DNA of 64,000 bases, taken from positions 1 through 64,000 of the forward strand of contig CAMJGL010000007.1 in assembly GCA_946405205.1 (NCBI GenBank). The letters are read 5' to 3'. The translations under genes and the position numbers were made by a program. Below, one piece after another: positions 42,833 through 50,378 of the stretch (positions within the stretch are counted from its first letter, which is position 1; each line of letters opens with the position of its first letter). The stretch is from F23-B02 sp946405205 (GTDB lineage Bacteria; Bacillota; Clostridia; Oscillospirales; Oscillospiraceae). The notes below the pieces were generated by a model. The model had not been told where the DNA came from. It saw only the letters and a list, made by a program, of their open reading frames with translations, and ran no database searches.

Positions 42833-44152
42833 TTATATTTTCATCGTTGCTGTAGACTGATTATTTCCGAAGAAGTCGATAACGAAGCCATCCTTTATCG
42901 GAACCACGCTTCCGGGAGCCAAAGGCTTCTGACTACCATCGGGCAGGTTGATCTTCCATGTGTAAGTGGAAGTGTTGCGGAGACCAAGCATCTGCGGATT
43001 TTTGGGGTTTGCTACAATTTCACCGGCGATAGTTTCAATATCTTCCAAAGTGGAATCAATGTGCCATAAGTAAACTTTCATACCGATGTAAACAGGTAGC
43101 TGATAGTTCTTAAACAGCAGGACAGCGGGTTTGTTGATTTTCTTATTACATTCGAAGCATTCATTCACACCCTCTACAGTATAGAACATTTCATTTTTGC
43201 AGTAAGGACATTTACCGGTTTCTGCTCTCAAACGGAAGAAAGCATCGAGCCATTCTTTTTCAAGCACACGCGCTTTCTTTTTGTGCATAACCTCTTGGCT
43301 AAAAGCACGTACAAAGAGGTCGCGAATGTACTGAGGGTAGATATTCCAGAACAGCTTCAGGTTTCGGTCAGTCCCAGGAATCGGTCTGTTCCGCATATCT
43401 TTAGGATCATATACGAAGATCGGTTCACTCCCGTAATACTTCTTCTCAAGCTCCTTTGTCATGCACGGCGGGGTGGAGTATTTACCCTCCAACGGATGAT
43501 TGATAAACAGCAGTCGGAACAACACAACCGCAAGTGAGAATCTATCAGACTGCTTGTCCGGGTCAGACTTGAGAGTAACAATCTCAGGAGCCATCCAACG
43601 CTGTTTACCCATAATGCCAAGGTTGGTGCCAAACGGAGACACATTATCGTTATCACAGATCAGAACCTTACCGGTAGTCGGATTGATGAAGAAGTTGCCG
43701 TTGTTGATGTCCTGGTAGCTGTAACCTCTGTTATGCAATTCTCTAAATGCCTGAATGATATTGATTGCGGCAGTTGAAATTGCAGTAAAGGACTTAAAAC
43801 GAACCTGTTGCTTCTTCTTGGAACCGACAAAGAAGTTGGTCAACTCCTCATATCCTACAGGACGGATCTCCATGATATAGCCGAAGGAACCGTTCTGTAC
43901 TTCGGTAATCCCGAGTGGCCACAGGAATGCTTCAGTAGGAGCGCCCTTTGCAATGTTATTTTCAAGGTTTGCATAGAACTCTTTTCCTTTGTCCTTGAAT
44001 GCGCCGGTATGATACCACTTCAGCGCATATTCCTTGCCGTTATAAGAAACCTTGTAAACGGTTCCTTGTCCGCCAGAGCCGAACTCTGCCAGTATCTTTG
44101 CGTCACCGCCGTTTTTCATTTTGACGGTATCGCCAATTTTCATTACGCCCAT
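42833..44152 (-). CDS. Ser/Thr protein kinase with zinc ribbon and FHA-like tail
   Basis: A 439-residue cytoplasmic kinase. Glycine loop GSGGQG (25-30), ATP Lys K45, catalytic loop YSYQDINNGNFF (D148, with YQD in place of HRD) and metal-binding Asp D167 in CDNDN, which replaces DFG. The APE motif is WMAPE. A zinc ribbon follows (Cys 315, 318, 332, 335) and residues about 343-439 form an FHA-like beta domain (LRNTSTYTWKINLPDG, then GSVVPIKDGFVIDF). Kinase-plus-zinc-ribbon next to VWA and PP2C genes is the layout of the TerY-P triad. Confidence 0.9.
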   Translation of the reverse strand: MGVMKIGDTVKMKNGGDAKILAEFGSGGQGTVYKVSYNGKEYALKWYHTGAFKDKGKEFYANLENNIAKGAPTEAFLWPLGITEVQNGSFGYIMEIRPVGYEELTNFFVGSKKKQQVRFKSFTAISTAAINIIQAFRELHNRGYSYQDINNGNFFINPTTGKVLICDNDNVSPFGTNLGIMGKQRWMAPEIVTLKSDPDKQSDRFSLAVVLFRLLFINHPLEGKYSTPPCMTKELEKKYYGSEPIFVYDPKDMRNRPIPGTDRNLKLFWNIYPQYIRDLFVRAFSQEVMHKKKARVLEKEWLDAFFRLRAETGKCPYCKNEMFYTVEGVNECFECNKKINKPAVLLFKNYQLPVYIGMKVYLWHIDSTLEDIETIAGEIVANPKNPQMLGLRNTSTYTWKINLPDGSQKPLAPGSVVPIKDGFVIDFFGNNQSTATMKI

Positions 44153-44174
44153 ATCCTGCGCTTTCCTCCTTTAT

Positions 44175-45866
44175 TTAGAACTGCGCTTTCGCACACTTGA
44201 TATTGTTTTTCCGTGCGTAATCCATTGCAGCTGATCCTGCCGCACAATAGATGGTCAAACTCCGGGAATTGTATCCAAATACGCTGTCTCCCAAGATAGA
44301 TCTCGTTGATTCTTCACCTATCTTAGTAACAGTTGGCGGGATATAAATACCCGTAAGATTAGTGCTGTCAAATGCTTTCTTGCCAATTAACTGAGTTCCA
44401 ACAGGAATGTGTACCTCTCGCAACGAACTACAATTCTCAAACGCATTTTCTTCTATTTTTAATAAGTTCAGCGGCAACTTCATGTCTGAAAGACTTCGAC
44501 AATAACTAAATGTATTTTTGTGAATAGTAGCTATCTTATCCGACATCTCAACCTTACGCAAATTAGAACAGAAGCCGAAACTATACGGTCCCAGAAATTC
44601 TACATTTTGTGGGAGAATTACTGTCTTTAGATTTGTGTTGAAAAAAGCGCCTATTCCATATTCTATCGATTGGCTTCCAATGCGACGCAGTGTATCAGGG
44701 AAAGTAACCCCTTCTAATGCTTTACATTCTTTGAATGCACTGTTTTCAATTATTTCGATACCTTCACTAATGCGTATCCATTTTACCATTACGCATCCTT
44801 TGAACGCATCTTTTGCGATTCCTTTTATCTTCTTGCCATCAATCAGACTCGGAACGATCATGTCTTCTTCAAATCCATTGAAATGCGTGATGTAATAGCC
44901 ATCTGTTTTTTGGACAACATCATAATCATCCACATCACCTTGTACATATACAACAGGTTTTGGCTCTACCGGTTTTACCGAGTCTTTAGGTGTTGTAGTT
45001 GTATTCTGAGTTCTAACAGCGGATGCAGTTACATCAAATGCAGCCGCCCAAATCAAAATAGCTTCTTGCGAATATTGCGCAAGAATGCCATACTCGTTTT
45101 CTATCTGTGCGATAAGTCCATGCATTTCATTGGTATTGATACTTTTCTTTGCTTTGATTTTGTTAGCAATCCCACATTCAAACAGTATTGTTAGAATGTT
45201 TACTGTCCTTTTCTCTAACGGGTATTTATCCATAAGCACAGACTTAAAAGATGTCCTGCTATTCAAACAGTCTGGATGTTGCTTCAAAATTGATTTTAAG
45301 TCAATCATATAATTGTCCCCTATATCTGTTTTTCGAATTAACGCTTTTAGCATATGTTTGTCGTTAACCGTGAGAACTGCACCATTTGAACCAACAAATG
45401 CCTCTAATGCTTCTTTATCCGCATCAGAACCTATCAGCATTCCGATTCTGTGACCATTTCGAAAACAATCCAATTCTTCAAGTTGTTTTAACGCCTCCTT
45501 GTAATCGCCGGTAACAGGTGCATTTGAAAACGCTAAGACGGTAGGGGCGTAATTTTTACGAGGATCAAAACGCCGCAAATCCTCTGCTAACAAACATAGT
45601 GCGTGTCCAAAGTCATTGGCGCCTGAAGCATGAAGGCCATTCCAGATTACATCGCCAAGCGGAATAGAACCCGGTGTTATCCAAGATGCACCATCAGAGA
45701 ATTGGATGATTGCAACTCGGAGATCTGCATCCTCATTAGCTGTGGAAATATCGGGCAAGTCCACAGTAATAGCTTCCTCCATTGCGGAGTTAATAGACCC
45801 TATTTTGTCGCCCGTCATCTGCGCACCAGTGTCAATAAGGTAATAAATAGTCAGCGTTTTGTGCAT
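44175..45866 (-). CDS. VWA paralogue with dead MIDAS, helical domain and BspA-type LRRs
   Basis: A 563-residue protein. Residues 1-180 are a VWA domain very similar to the 253-residue protein, but the metal site is lost: DTGAQ for DTSGS, N for T in GANDFG and N for D in FSNAPVTG. Residues 187-280 are the shared helical domain (MIDLKSILKQHPDC to IENEYGI...AILIW). A Thr/Pro linker follows and residues 315-563 are LRR_5/BspA-like repeats (SEGIEIIENSAFKECKAL type). There is no signal peptide, so the repeats act inside the cell. It probably works as a scaffold or target sensor rather than a metal-dependent binder. Confidence 0.88.
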   Translation of the reverse strand: MHKTLTIYYLIDTGAQMTGDKIGSINSAMEEAITVDLPDISTANEDADLRVAIIQFSDGASWITPGSIPLGDVIWNGLHASGANDFGHALCLLAEDLRRFDPRKNYAPTVLAFSNAPVTGDYKEALKQLEELDCFRNGHRIGMLIGSDADKEALEAFVGSNGAVLTVNDKHMLKALIRKTDIGDNYMIDLKSILKQHPDCLNSRTSFKSVLMDKYPLEKRTVNILTILFECGIANKIKAKKSINTNEMHGLIAQIENEYGILAQYSQEAILIWAAAFDVTASAVRTQNTTTTPKDSVKPVEPKPVVYVQGDVDDYDVVQKTDGYYITHFNGFEEDMIVPSLIDGKKIKGIAKDAFKGCVMVKWIRISEGIEIIENSAFKECKALEGVTFPDTLRRIGSQSIEYGIGAFFNTNLKTVILPQNVEFLGPYSFGFCSNLRKVEMSDKIATIHKNTFSYCRSLSDMKLPLNLLKIEENAFENCSSLREVHIPVGTQLIGKKAFDSTNLTGIYIPPTVTKIGEESTRSILGDSVFGYNSRSLTIYCAAGSAAMDYARKNNIKCAKAQF

Positions 45867-45905
45867 ATTTTTTCCTATCCATGCTTACATCCTCATATAA
45901 AGAAC

Positions 45906-46403
45906 TTAAATTAACCGAAGCACTATGTGCGGCAGATTTCCATCTGGCACAAATAACTTCAATGTTTCCTTTCTGAACTGAAACTCAATGCAGTTTGCAT
46001 ACGGTGTAACTGCAACAAGATCTTCGATCTTGCGATCAAATCCATCGGTACCACCAACAAAAATGATGCGTTTGGTTGTGATGTAAAGAACCCCTTTAAT
46101 CGTTGAGTATTTTACATCATCCGCATATTCTGTATTGCCACCGCCAACATGAACTCGTGTGCCTTTGAACAATCCAGGCATACTGTATACGGTATTCTTG
46201 CGAATCCTCTTTTTATTGACAGTACGTTTTTCATAAATGGCTCGATCTGCATAATGACATATTTCACCATTCTTCAGAAACAAATTACTCGGTTCAAGTA
46301 TCGGCAACTGTCCATGAAGAATCTGCTGTCTTGCCGCTTCAGGCAAAACGCTCGGAACAGTTGGTGTTTGTGGTTGCTGATTAAATAAATCAAGAAAGCC
46401 CAT
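45906..46403 (-). CDS. PH/GRAM-like domain protein
   Basis: A 165-residue protein. After a 45-residue leader (MGFLDLF, then a Pro/Gln-rich stretch), residues 45-165 match a PH-like bacterial domain: LKNGEICHYADRAIYEKRT, a loop with Gly-rich VHVGGGN, GVLYITTKRIIFVGG and LVAVTPYANCIEFQF. Such domains are often joined to zinc ribbons or short-helix modules and may bind lipid or protein. Its start overlaps the stop of the preceding gene (TAATG). Its role in the operon is unknown; membrane or partner binding is possible. Confidence 0.7.
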   Translation of the reverse strand: MGFLDLFNQQPQTPTVPSVLPEAARQQILHGQLPILEPSNLFLKNGEICHYADRAIYEKRTVNKKRIRKNTVYSMPGLFKGTRVHVGGGNTEYADDVKYSTIKGVLYITTKRIIFVGGTDGFDRKIEDLVAVTPYANCIEFQFRKETLKLFVPDGNLPHIVLRLI

Positions 46404-47032
46404 TACGCAATCCCTCCATAAGCAGAAAGGGTAACTTTTCCACGGACTTCAAGACGCTGTCCTTTTTTTACTGTTAACCACGCATGAGTCTTAAAGAAAC
46501 CGTTAGTAAGTATTGTATTGTTTGCTGATCCTTTCTCGAGAATTGCGTAATAAATTTCCTTGGACTGGTTTTTGTACAAAGAAGTTAATTTTACCTCTCC
46601 TTCAGGAAAATCAATTCCTGCCAAATATATCCCCATATCCACATCCGTTTCATATAAACCAGAAGGATGGGGACTTGTTGCATTACTCGGTGCAGGTATA
46701 GGATTTGAAATTTGAATTGAGCTTAATGCTGCTCCAACTTCATCCAATGCAAGCACATAGCACCACGTTGCGATTGCCCATATCGCAGATTCTTTCAGAA
46801 TACCAAAATCATTCTCCATCTGAGAAACTAAGTTAAGTGCAGTAAGTGTTTTATCCAAAGAATTGCTCAATCCTTTGACAACGTCAATATCATACGCATT
46901 TAAGAGAAGATTCTGTTGCAACTTGTTGTTTGGTAAATAGTCAGCCAGCGCTGCTCTTAGGATGTTCCTGTCCGTCAAGCAAGTGGGCTTCTTTTTTTTC
47001 ATGTCACATAGTGACTGTTGTATCTGATCCAT
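46403..47032 (-). CDS. Shared helical domain fused to a beta-sandwich domain
   Basis: A 209-residue protein. Residues 1-100 are the shared helical domain (MENDFGILKESAIWAIATW at its end). Residues about 128-209 form a beta-rich domain (YLAGIDFPEGEVKLTSLY, YYAILEKGS, AWLTVKKGQRLEV) that resembles the DIPAGTY-type beta-sandwich seen in many Firmicute surface lipoproteins, but here there is no signal peptide. It follows the regulator gene after 24 bases, so it is the first structural gene. Function unknown. Confidence 0.75.
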   Translation of the reverse strand: MDQIQQSLCDMKKKKPTCLTDRNILRAALADYLPNNKLQQNLLLNAYDIDVVKGLSNSLDKTLTALNLVSQMENDFGILKESAIWAIATWCYVLALDEVGAALSSIQISNPIPAPSNATSPHPSGLYETDVDMGIYLAGIDFPEGEVKLTSLYKNQSKEIYYAILEKGSANNTILTNGFFKTHAWLTVKKGQRLEVRGKVTLSAYGGIA

Positions 47033-47056
47033 AAATAAAACCTCTTTGGTTGATTG

Positions 47057-47299
47057 TCACTTTTGCTCGGTATCTTCTTCAATCGGAATAACTTTATCAT
47101 TTGGAAGAAAATCCATCATATCTCCTGCGTTGCACTGCATCACTTCTGCAATCTTTAGCATTACACCAAGTGTGACTTCTTGGTTTTTTCTGAGTTTGGT
47201 AAATGTGGCGGAGGAAAGCCCTGCTCGTTTTCTCAATTCAGCCTTGCTGATCTCCCTTTCAGCGCACATTATCCATAATTTCTTATAACTAACTTTCAT
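47057..47299 (-). CDS. XRE-family repressor heading the island operon
   Basis: An 80-residue Cro/CI-type helix-turn-helix protein: YKKLWIMCAEREISKAELRKRAGLSSATFTKLRKNQ is the HTH region. The frame reaches 47332, but the ATG at 47299 with GAGGTG upstream gives the usual start. It is the first gene behind a near-consensus promoter and probably controls the operon and itself. Two ATTGCAAT copies lie in the promoter region. Confidence 0.85.
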   Translation of the reverse strand: MKVSYKKLWIMCAEREISKAELRKRAGLSSATFTKLRKNQEVTLGVMLKIAEVMQCNAGDMMDFLPNDKVIPIEEDTEQK

Positions 47300-47339
47300 T
47301 GTATACACCTCGCCTGTGAGCTGTTTCGACATACTTTTT

Positions 47340-47422
47340 ATTATATTGTATTTTCTCGAAATTGCAATATACTGCGCTCAAAATACAAGAACTTTTCTAA
47401 AAAACAATACTATTATTGCAAT
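47340..47422 (-). promoter_or_regulatory. Promoter and candidate operators of the island operon
   Basis: On the minus strand TTGCAA (47362-47367) and TATAAT (47340-47345) are 16 bases apart, about 40 bases before the repressor start. The palindrome-like ATTGCAAT overlaps the -35 (47361-47368) and recurs at 47415-47422, suitable as operators for the XRE protein. Confidence 0.65.
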
Positions 47423-47509
47423 TCTAAACAATTAGGGCTTATGGAGAAATGATGAGCAAAAAACGTGTTTCGGGTTTGTTTTGCAAACTGGACGCAGCAG
47501 CTCACCACA

Positions 47510-47549
47510 ACAAATAATTTTATCGCCCGCGGGATTTCTCCCACGGGCG
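47510..47549 (-). terminator. Terminator after the DUF6061-like gene remnant
   Basis: Eleven-base-pair stem (CGCCCGTGGGA/TCCCGCGGGCG, one G-U) with GAAA loop followed by ATAAAATTATTT on the minus strand. Confidence 0.75.
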
Positions 47550-47558
47550 GCGTAATGA

Positions 47559-47804
47559 TCAACTATCCAACGGTTTATACTCCGTGACTGATTTCAAATA
47601 GATTTCTGGATCTCCGTTCAGTATCAGTTCGGCATACGCCACCGGGTCATTGTAGATCAGATAGTCCAGCTCGGAGCGCTGATACATATTATCGGCAACC
47701 TAGTTCTCCACGGCGGTGCAGTCGATAGAGATCAGCGTGTCATCTGTCAAACGGAGCTCCACACAGGCGGTATCCATATTGAACTCACAGAATAGAATTT
47801 TCAT
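47559..47804 (-). pseudogene. DUF6061-like small protein with internal stop
   Basis: ATG at 47804 with GGAGG upstream. It reads MKILFCEFNMDTACVELRLT... and ends VTEYKPLDS, 81 codons in one frame, interrupted only by TAG in VEN-stop-VADNMYQRSELDYL. Relatives, common in mobilisable elements of gut Clostridia, have a Glu-like residue there, so GAG to TAG is likely. Function unknown. Start overlaps the stop of the gene upstream. Confidence 0.65.
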
Positions 47805-48100
47805 TATGCTTGCCTCCTTAACCTTTCTGTGTTCTTCTTCGCCAGTTCACTTGCAGCTTTCCGGCGCTCCTTTGAGTAAGAGGCAGTCAGCTTGAATCCG
47901 AAGCGTCCATTACTGACCTTAAAGGTCAAACAGCCGTTTCCGTCATCGTCGATTAACCGACACTAAGAGGGATATTTCCCGGCATACTCGGTGAGCCTGT
48001 TTTTGAGTGCGGTGTTGTAGGTACAGACCTCGACCATGCTGTTTGCCTCGTTGAAATAGACATTGGTTGTTTTATGCTTCTTGGTAAGACCTGTTTTCAT
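47804..48100 (-). pseudogene. Small mobile-element protein with internal stop
   Basis: ATG at 48100 with GGGAGG upstream. It reads MKTGLTKKHKTTNVYFNEAN... through YAGKYPS, then TAG, then CRLIDDDGNGCLTFKVSNGRFGFKLT and a basic end in the same frame, 98 codons in all. The pattern on both sides of the stop is that of one conserved small protein of clostridial mobile elements. The stop most likely replaced a Gln or Glu codon. Confidence 0.65.
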
Positions 48101-48163
48101 AAAACCTCCCGTATTTCGCGATTTTTTCTCAGCTCATCACCTGCAAAAGTGGACTGATTTTTG

Positions 48164-48212
48164 AATGGGAAGCGCCCAAATGATGCGCTGTACGATTTGG
48201 ACGCTCCCATTT
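48164..48212. repeat. 18-bp imperfect inverted repeat after the relaxase gene
   Basis: AATGGGAAGCGCCCAAAT and ATTTGGACGCTCCCATTT flank a 13-base spacer. One to two mismatches. It lies between the relaxase stop and the small genes and may be its terminator or a recombination site. Confidence 0.6.
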
Positions 48213-48246
48213 GAAAATATACATTTTTTCCAGCTCAACACGGGAA

Positions 48247-49539
48247 TCAACGGACATCGTCCCTTGTGGGCGTTTTCTCTCTGCGTCGGGAGAAGTAAGG
48301 CCACAGATTGTTGCGGGAAATCACATCCTCATAGGTGCGAAGTCTGCTGCGGAGCCGGTCGTTTTCCTGCTCCAGATCCGCTGTGCGGAGCTTACCACGG
48401 ACGGACTTGTATTGAGCCAGCTCTGCCTTGACTGCAGAGAGTTCCGTTACCAGCGATTCGATTTTTGCTTTCAGATCGGCAATGGTTTTCTTCGCATCCT
48501 TTAGGAGCTTTTTCAGCTTGCCTTCCTGCTTTTCCTGTGCGTAGTATTTCTTTGCAGCGGTAGCCAGCGTTTCATACTCGGATTTTTCAAGTGATACCCT
48601 CGACGGGGAGAGCACGACGGGCCTGGCTTCGATTTTATCAATACTCTCAATGTCAACTTTCCTCTGTCTGGTCTTTTCGATTTTCTTATCCAGAGCCGCC
48701 GCTTCTGCTTCTTTCTGCTGTGTCTGCTCGGTGAGGTCTGCAAGGCGTTCCTGCTCACGCTCCACCTTGAATTGTGTGACTGTCAGATGCTCCTCGGAGC
48801 TGCCACGCTCACCACGCTCGATGTCAGTATATCCGGCAGCTCTCATGTGAATAAAGAAATCGTCTTGCAACACAGAATAGGATTTTTTCAGAACGGGCTT
48901 GCCGGACTTCGTGCGAAGCTCCTGTCCATTCTCGTCAAGCGCCGGCTTGGAATCCCACTTCTTGCTCATGCTGACTTGCATGATCCGCTCCTTAGCGGTG
49001 CCACGGAGAGATTCGTCTTTGCATCGTTTCGACCAGCGGATTTCTTTCTCCACAACAGGGATATAGACCACATGAAGATGATAGTGGTACACATCTTCTC
49101 CCAATGCTTCGGACATTGCCCGATTGCGTTAATCGGCGTGCATCACAGCCGAAAGGATATATTGCTCGCCGCCCACAATTTCGATTGCACTTTTGTAGGC
49201 TTCGGCGTAGAATTGTTTTGCAAAGTCATAGCCGCCGTGATTGTAGAAGTATGCGGAGTTTACATCGAAGATCAGCTCACCGAATTTCTCTGCATCGGCT
49301 TTCAGACCGCGGGTGGAGATTATCCCGTCTGCCACCATTTGATCGAACATATCGGTGTAGTCGGCAGTGGGTGTTTTGAAATGGACATTCATACCTTGTC
49401 GTTCCGGCACGATGTCCTGATTGACATAGCTTTCTTTTTCGCGCTCATTATGACCTTGAGCGTTGGCAACTTTATCCGTTGTCATTCTCATATTTCTTGC
49501 GCTGGTACGATGAATACCGTCGCCTCTTGCCATAGGCAT
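48247..49539 (-). pseudogene. MOB_V (Mob/Pre) relaxase broken by a stop codon
   Basis: Nicks DNA at oriT for mobilisation. The N-terminal part reads MPMARGDGIHRTSARNMRM and reaches HAD, then TAA at 49129-49131, then RNRAMSEALGEDVYHYHLHVVYIPVVEKEIRW in the same frame, carrying the metal-binding HxHxHVVYIP motif. Family members read through here with Glu (HADE), so GAA to TAA is the simple explanation. The C-terminal half is a long coiled coil ending FSRRREKTPTRDDVR. Whole length would be 430 residues. A restart at ATG 49116 would lack part of the catalytic domain. Confidence 0.85.
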
Positions 49540-49993
49540 TTCCTCCTATAATTTTGATTGGTGGTACGGGTAGAGTTTCGGGGAACACTTTTGCGAAAGT
49601 GTAATAACCCACTATGACACTTTCATCCTGCGGCTGCAAAGTGCCGTGGGCTCTCCGAGGGGGTATGCGGCATCTGCGGAAGCCTCGTCTCCGGCCTAAG
49701 TGCCGCTTCGTTGCAGCGGTTGGCCTCCGACACGCCTCGCTACGGCTCGGTGTGCCGTTTTTTTAGGTTTGCGGGTGGTACCCACATCCTCAAAATACGG
49801 CGTGACCGTCAGCCTTTCCGCAACCGCATTTGCTTCAAGGCTTCCGCCCACTGGCAGATAAGATTTTAAAAATCTTCTCTGCCATCCATCTCCAAATCTG
49901 CGGATTTTTCGATGGGGACGGAGGCTGCGTTGGGGTTTGTGGCAGCCAATGCTTTGCCTTGTCTGGCATTCACAGGAGCGTGGCACGCTCCTG
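49540..49993. other. Gene-free stretch upstream of relaxase with oriT-like hairpins
   Basis: The stretch has a perfect ACACTTT/AAAGTGT hairpin at 49586-49603, a second looser CACTTT/AAAGTG pair about 20-45 bases further on, and a GC-rich stem followed by T7 near 49728-49766. Open frames here look accidental in composition. The position just before a MOB_V relaxase gene suits oriT. Confidence 0.5.
49586..49603 (-). other. Candidate oriT hairpin
   Basis: Perfect seven-base-pair repeat ACACTTT/AAAGTGT with loop TGCG, 47 bases before the relaxase start codon. Relaxases of this family act on such short hairpins next to their own gene. Confidence 0.5.
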
Positions 49994-50248
49994 TCATTGC
50001 TCCCAAGGAGAAGTAGTCCAGCGATAGCTCTGCGGTACTCCACGGCGATCAAGATATTCCTGCCTTGCCCGCTCCCTCTGTTCCTCAGTAGGGGCGGTCT
50101 TATACTGCGAATAGAGCTGCCGGTTCAGCATGGAATCCAGCTTTTGCTCCAAACCACGCCGGATATCTTCGTCAAAACCGTCCTCGCCGTTCAGGTGGTA
50201 AAGCACCAGATCGACGAACAGCTCATAGGGGATCTGTACGCTTTTCAT
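49994..50248 (-). CDS. Small conserved mobile-element protein
   Basis: An 84-residue charged helical protein (IPYELFVDLVLYHLNGED, EDIRRGLEQKLDSML, TAPTEEQRERARQEYLDRRGVP). I recognise it as a small protein usually present between replication and mobilisation genes in clostridial elements; its function is unknown. It is downstream of the RepA-like gene, beyond the iteron-like region. Confidence 0.7.
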   Translation of the reverse strand: MKSVQIPYELFVDLVLYHLNGEDGFDEDIRRGLEQKLDSMLNRQLYSQYKTAPTEEQRERARQEYLDRRGVPQSYRWTTSPWEQ

Positions 50249-50297
50249 TCGCTTCGTTTCCTTTCCGGCAAGTTCCCAAATTGGGAATTTTCACTTC

Positions 50298-50373
50298 CGC
50301 AACGATAGCGACGATTGCGACGGTATTTTTAGTGGTATCGTTTTAACCGTTGCGACCGTCGCAACCGTCGCAC
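50298..50373. repeat. Mirrored 9-bp iteron arrays, candidate replication origin
   Basis: Three 9-mers CCGTTGCGA, CCGTCGCAA, CCGTCGCAC run from 50347 to 50373. Three inverted ones (CGCAACGAT, AGCGACGAT, TGCGACGGT) run from 50298 to 50324, with a 22-base AT-rich centre. The array lies right after the RepA-like ATPase gene. It could be an origin or RepA-binding site; a hairpin is also possible. Confidence 0.5.
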
Positions 50374-50378
50374 TCGGT

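Noticed and set aside
42053..45866. Complete tellurite-resistance (Ter) operon
   Set aside because: No TerB, TerC, TerD/E or TerZ-like proteins are present; only the TerY-P type signalling part is shared.
46403..47032. C-terminal part as an FHA domain
   Set aside because: The strands match the DIPAGTY-type beta-sandwich better, and the Arg, Ser and Asn positions of FHA domains are not found.
49622..50052. Open frame of 118 residues on the minus strand before the relaxase
   Set aside because: It is Arg/Pro-rich, lacks a ribosome site and overlaps hairpins and the small 84-residue gene; it looks like non-coding DNA near oriT.
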